NCBI RefSeq assembly: GCF_028290025.1
Contig: NZ_JAQGKQ010000066.1
Coordinates: forward strand, 27,471-91,470
DNA: 64,000 bases
Source of the DNA: Cypionkella sp.
GTDB taxonomy: Bacteria; Pseudomonadota; Alphaproteobacteria; Rhodobacterales; Rhodobacteraceae
Reading direction: 5' to 3'
The notes under the pieces are model-generated. The model did no database searches, had not been told where the DNA came from, and was given only the letters and a program-made list of their open reading frames with translations. The position numbers and the translations under genes are program-made. Each line of letters begins with the position of its first letter. Position 1 is the stretch's first letter. This document shows, piece by piece, positions 61,193 through 64,000 of the stretch.

Positions 61193-61621
61193 GTGCCAGT
61201 GAAACTGGGCCTGATCTTCGGCTCGGGGCATGGCAATATGGCGCAAGCGGTAGGCGATGTGGCGATCCCTAGGCTGATCTGGCGGTATTTCCGAATATCG
61301 GGGCTTCCGGCGGCAACCCCAATCTCGTGATCTATGAAATGGAGTGCGTGCGCGTTGCCGTTCAGACCGTCATTTGAAACCACGGCAGAAATCGGCGCGT
61401 TTAACGTCCTTGGTGGCGATGCAGTGGGGATGGCTACTGAGCCGGAGGTGATCTTGGCACGGTTCCTTGGTCTGCGGCTGGCGGCTGTTGCGAGCACCAC
61501 CAACATGGCGGCGGGCATGTCGGATGAGCAGATCAGCCACGAGCATACCAAGGCGATGGCCCCCTTAGGTGCGGCGAAACTGGAACAGGTGCTTCGGCAT
61601 TTTCTGCGCATGCAAGCGTGA
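61193..61621 (+). pseudogene. Decayed purine nucleoside phosphorylase (PNP/XapA type)
   Basis: The N-terminal part reads VPVKLGLIFGSGHGNMAQAV then GDVAIPRLIW, matching the phosphate loop (LGLILGSGLG) of trimeric PNPs, and then runs into a TGA at about 61330. A second frame contains NLVIYEMECVRVAVQ, like the GNLVIG..EGVRVAVLQGR strand. The middle of the enzyme (about 120 residues, including the purine site) is missing. From about 61400 the C-terminus is well kept: DAVGMATEPEVILARFLGL and NMAAGMSDEQISHEHTKAM. So at least a frameshift and a large deletion destroyed it. PNP is expected after a nucleoside ABC operon; its loss leaves the transporter without its local partner. Confidence 0.9.
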
Positions 61622-61696
61622 CGGCCACTAGGGTTTGACAAGGCCGGCAAACCCGCGCAAGGCTTAGGAAATTCTTCTCTTTCTGGGCCTCGGCCA

Positions 61697-62623
61697 ATGC
61701 AAATCTACCTCCCCATTGCCGAGGTTTCGATCAACGCCTTCCTTTTGCTGGGACTGGGCGGCATTGTCGGGTTTCTGTCGGGTATGTTCGGGGTTGGTGG
61801 CGGTTTTTTGATCACGCCGCTGCTGTTGTTTATTGGCGTGCCTCCGGGTGTGGCAGTGGCGACCGGGGCGAATCAAGTTGTGGCCTCGTCGATCTCTGGC
61901 GTGCTGGTGCAGATGAAGCGCAAGGCGGTGGATTTCCGCATGGGGCTGGTGCTGCTGGCTGGTGGTTTCATCGGGTCGTTCATCGGCGTACAAGTGTTTG
62001 CATGGATGACGGCGCTGGGGCAGATCGACCTGTTCGTGCAACTTTCCTATGTGCTGTTTCTTGGCCTGATCGGTGCCATGATGTTTCAGGAAAGCTTGCG
62101 GGCGCTGATCCGGGCGCGGCGCGCGGGGGCAGCGATTCCGGTGCGGCGCTCACATATCCATACTTGGGTGCATGGGCTGCCGTTGAAGATGAAGTTCCGC
62201 GCGTCGGGTCTGTATATCTCGGTGCTGCCGCCTGCTGCGATTGGGGCATCGGTGGGATTTTTGTCGGCAATCATGGGGGTAGGTGGCGGTTTTATTCTGG
62301 TGCCCGCGATGATCTATCTGCTGGGGATGCCGACGCGGGTGGTGGTTGGCACCTCGCTGTTCCAGATTATTTTCGTGACCGGCTTCACCACGATCATGCA
62401 CGCGATCAACAGCCAGACGGTTGATATGATGCTGGCGTTTTTGCTGATCATGGGCGGGGTGGTCGGCGCGCAAATCGGCGCGCGGGTATCGACCAAGCTG
62501 AAGGCCGAGCAGTTGCGGATTCTGCTGGCGATTTTGGTGCTGACGGTCAGCTTCAAAATCGCGCTCGATTTGCTGCTGCAACCAGCCGAGTTGTTCTCGG
62601 TGACGCCGGGGTTATTGCCATGA
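61697..62623 (+). CDS. Sulfite exporter TauE/SafE family protein (TSUP)
   Basis: A 308-residue membrane protein with about eight segments and the two TauE motifs: GFLSGMFGVGGGFLITPLLL (about 28-47) and VGFLSAIMGVGGGFILVPAM (about 187-206). An internal cytoplasmic loop (about 130-170) contains RRSHIHTWVHGLPLKMKFR. TSUP proteins move sulfite, sulfonates or small organosulfur acids. It overlaps the TIGR02186 gene by four bases; the two form a conserved pair in Alphaproteobacteria. Confidence 0.93.
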   Translation: MQIYLPIAEVSINAFLLLGLGGIVGFLSGMFGVGGGFLITPLLLFIGVPPGVAVATGANQVVASSISGVLVQMKRKAVDFRMGLVLLAGGFIGSFIGVQVFAWMTALGQIDLFVQLSYVLFLGLIGAMMFQESLRALIRARRAGAAIPVRRSHIHTWVHGLPLKMKFRASGLYISVLPPAAIGASVGFLSAIMGVGGGFILVPAMIYLLGMPTRVVVGTSLFQIIFVTGFTTIMHAINSQTVDMMLAFLLIMGGVVGAQIGARVSTKLKAEQLRILLAILVLTVSFKIALDLLLQPAELFSVTPGLLP

Positions 62624-63378
62624 TGCGGGCGTTGATCCTGCTGCTGGCGCTCGCTGGCCCGGTTTACGCCAACGAGGCTATCGTCACCGGCCTGAGCCAA
62701 AACCGCGTGCAGATCACCGCGAATTTCGACGGTTCCGAGATCTTGATCTATGGCGCGGTGAAGCGCGATGCCCCTGCCCCACAAGGTGCGCCGTTGGCGG
62801 TCATCATTACGGTTGAGGGGCCGAGCACTCCGCTGATTATCCGCCGCAAGGAACGTGTGGCTGGGATTTGGCTAAACCGATCTTCGGTAACGGTAGATGC
62901 AGCACCCAGCTTTTACGCGGTGGCAACCTCTGCGCCGCTGGAGCGTATCCTGTCCGGCACCGAGGATCTGCGCCATCACATCACCATACCGCAAGTGATC
63001 CGCGCTGTGGGGATCAGCGATGAAGCTGAAAACGCGCCGGATTTCGTTGCCGCATTGGAGCGCATCCGGCTGGATGAAAATCGCTACCGGATTGCCGAAA
63101 ACACCGTGCAACTGGTTGAGGAGACCCTGTTTCGCACCGATGTGGCGCTGCCTGCCAACCTGACCGAAGGCAACTACAAGGTGCGGCTGTTCATTTTGCG
63201 CGGCGGCGTGGTGCTTGATACGCAAGAGCGGCTGATCGGGGTGCGCAAGGCGGGGCTGGAGCGGTTTTTGTTCAACCTCGCGCATCAGCAACCGCTGCTT
63301 TACGGCGTGATCTCGCTGGTGATGGCGGCGGTTGCGGGCTGGGCGGCCTCTGCGGCGTTCCGGTTCGTGCGCTCGTAA
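62620..63378 (+). CDS. TIGR02186 family membrane-anchored protein
   Basis: A 252-residue exported protein with a signal peptide (LALAGPVYA), an extracytoplasmic beta-rich domain (about 20-215) with GSEILIYGAVKRD, VEGPSTPLIIRRKERVAGIW and NYKVRLFILRGGVVL, and one C-terminal membrane helix (about 225-248). This is the TIGR02186 family, found beside TauE/SafE genes; its function is unknown but it presumably works with the exporter. Its start overlaps the exporter's stop. Confidence 0.9.
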   Translation: MMRALILLLALAGPVYANEAIVTGLSQNRVQITANFDGSEILIYGAVKRDAPAPQGAPLAVIITVEGPSTPLIIRRKERVAGIWLNRSSVTVDAAPSFYAVATSAPLERILSGTEDLRHHITIPQVIRAVGISDEAENAPDFVAALERIRLDENRYRIAENTVQLVEETLFRTDVALPANLTEGNYKVRLFILRGGVVLDTQERLIGVRKAGLERFLFNLAHQQPLLYGVISLVMAAVAGWAASAAFRFVRS

Positions 63379-63385
63379 AACCTGT

Positions 63386-63441
63386 CCCCGGCAGCGCCGT
63401 TGAGTGGGCCTCGATGGCCCCCGAGACGGCTACCGTTTCAG
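63386..63441 (+). repeat. REP-like palindromic element C4
   Basis: CCCCGGCAGCGCCGTTGAGT, GGGCCTCGATGGCCC, CCGAGACGGC, TACCGTTTCAG. GGGCC..GGCCC forms a hairpin around TCGAT. The terminal GTTTCAG includes the stop codon of the convergent thioesterase gene (63438-63440). Confidence 0.72.
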
Positions 63442-63938
63442 ATTTCCTCTGGCATCAGGCAATGCACCGAGCCAAGCGCGAAGGGTCGGTCGCGGTTATC
63501 CTGCCAAGCCTCAACCTGAACGGACGCAAAGCGGCGGCCTGAGCGGTTGACGCGGGCGCGGGCGTAGCAATCGCGGGGCAGCCCTGCACGCAGATAATCG
63601 ACGGTGAAATCAATGGTTTTCGGCAGCGGTGGCAACTGGCCAGCGGCAACCAGCGCGGGATCAATCCGCCCGGATTCCAGATCATCCCACAAACTGCTCC
63701 ACGCCAGACCGATCAGGGCCGTGACCTCAAGAAAAGAGGCCGTGACGCCGCCATGCAGTGCAGGCAAGCCGGGGTTGCCGATCAGCATATCGGCATAGGG
63801 CAACACCGCTGTCAGCTCATCACCGCGACGGTCAAAGCGTATACCGAGGAACTGAATATAGGGCACCGCACCAACCAGCGCCGCTAAGGCACTGTCGCGG
63901 CGGGATTTGATTACCTGCACTGGCTCCGGGCGTTTCAT
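63438..63938 (-). CDS. PaaI-type hotdog thioesterase
   Basis: A 166-residue hotdog-fold protein: GIRFDRRGDELTAVLPYADM, NPGLPALHGGVTASFLEVTA (HGG in the position of the active-site loop), and TIDFTVDYLRAGLPRDCYAR. PaaI-family thioesterases hydrolyse acyl-CoAs such as ring-hydroxylated phenylacetyl-CoA or other small acyl thioesters. Substrate unknown. Its ATG overlaps the stop of a second thioesterase-like gene that runs off the window, so the two are a tandem pair. Confidence 0.88.
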   Translation of the reverse strand: MKRPEPVQVIKSRRDSALAALVGAVPYIQFLGIRFDRRGDELTAVLPYADMLIGNPGLPALHGGVTASFLEVTALIGLAWSSLWDDLESGRIDPALVAAGQLPPLPKTIDFTVDYLRAGLPRDCYARARVNRSGRRFASVQVEAWQDNRDRPFALGSVHCLMPEEI

Positions 63939-64000
63939 GGCAGATCGCCTTTCGGTCGGTCCAAGGTGAAAGCACCGGTCCCCATAGCGACGGGACGGCT
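63935..64000 (-). CDS. Second PaaI-type thioesterase, only its C-terminus in window
   Basis: The last 21 codons of a minus-strand gene entering from beyond the right edge: SRPVAMGTGAFTLDRPKGDL then Pro and TGA, overlapping the next ATG by four bases. AxGTGAFTL is the final strand of hotdog thioesterases, so a paralogous partner of the neighbouring gene is likely. Too little is visible for a firm call. Confidence 0.6.
   Translation of the reverse strand, partial: SRPVAMGTGAFTLDRPKGDLP

Larger units (their letters stand above)
61057..61696. other. 640-base gap with repeat and gene relic
   Basis: Between the transporter operon and the TSUP gene lie a family R repeat (61095-61116) and a decayed purine nucleoside phosphorylase gene (61193-61621). 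I see no intact gene in it. The plus-strand frame 61334-61621 is the C-terminal part of the relic and the minus-strand frame 61162-61650 is its shadow. Confidence 0.8.

Noticed and set aside
61162..61650. Minus-strand frame opposite the PNP relic
   Set aside because: It is the shadow of a clearly homologous plus-strand relic and resembles nothing.
1..64000. CRISPR arrays, prophage, tRNA or rRNA genes
   Set aside because: I looked for regularly spaced repeats, phage structural genes, integrase-tRNA junctions and cloverleaf or rRNA sequence and saw none.

Overview
This is a GC-rich, densely coding bacterial chromosome segment, and its gene content and protein sequences point to the Rhodobacteraceae (Roseobacter/Rhodobacter group, Alphaproteobacteria). 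Supporting signs are the 44-residue aa3-type cytochrome oxidase subunit IV, the epmA/efp divergent pair, the tesA/ybbA/ybbP block, the TSUP-TIGR02186 pair, the mobA-mobB pair followed by a DUF429-like protein, and family-typical intergenic repeats. Almost everything is core metabolism. I see no prophage, plasmid, integron, CRISPR array, rRNA or tRNA. The only transposase-like gene is a single REP-associated (RAYT) protein.

Layout. 1-6911: L,D-transpeptidase lipoprotein (cut by the window edge), small stress membrane protein, creatinase, YghU-type glutathione transferase, zinc-ribbon protein, RAYT, a divergent SDR, then moaE-moaD-pgsA. 7004-8709: epmA and efp, divergent. 8880-12848: a carbohydrate and redox block (denD-like epimerase, an SDR/NTF2 pair facing an HxlR regulator, and a myo-inositol dehydrogenase with a palindrome upstream). 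13027-16914: ybbP-ybbA facing tesA, with overlapping start codons. 16972-24292: FAD oxidase, MFS exporter, hemE, aminotransferase, EamA transporter, hemF. A fossil of hemC lies beside hemE. 24394-30490: lipoprotein, rsmC, clpS, HAD phosphatase, D,D-carboxypeptidase with a SPOR-like tail, FAH-family enzyme and a Sua5-type TsaC. 30642-38468: DmdC-like acyl-CoA dehydrogenase with a metallo-hydrolase, small conserved proteins, azlCD, and mobA-mobB-DUF429-GNAT. 38773-45382: coiled-coil membrane protein, greA, ETF-QO, TPR protein, ispE. 45474-50751: polyprenyl diphosphate synthase, methyltransferase, DUF465, EamA transporter, phaB and phaA. 50894-56190: degenerate EAL protein, tag, class IV aminotransferase, Usp, nfuA, tsaB, rimI. 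56371-61621: a BMP-type nucleoside ABC transporter operon followed by a wrecked purine nucleoside phosphorylase gene. 61697-64000: TSUP exporter, TIGR02186 protein and two PaaI-type thioesterases, the second cut by the edge.

Functional links. Molybdenum cofactor synthesis appears twice (moaDE, mobAB). Both genes seen for t6A tRNA modification (Sua5/TsaC and tsaB) are present. Haem synthesis (hemE, hemF), PHB synthesis (phaA, phaB), isoprenoid synthesis (ispE, polyprenyl synthase) and protein quality control (clpS) are represented.

Most interesting signals. (1) A RAYT whose catalytic tyrosine is replaced by serine sits in a window holding four copies of a REP-like palindromic element, two of them as an inverted pair. 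(2) Two gene fossils, a hemC 3' fragment and a purine nucleoside phosphorylase, lie exactly where intact neighbours would be expected. (3) Several enzyme-fold proteins lack catalytic residues: an SDR without YxxxK and an EAL protein without the DD and EGVE acidic residues. (4) tesA and ybbA share a CATG as overlapping divergent start codons. I did not find a clearly new multi-gene system. The RAYT/REP set is the best candidate for something worth following up.
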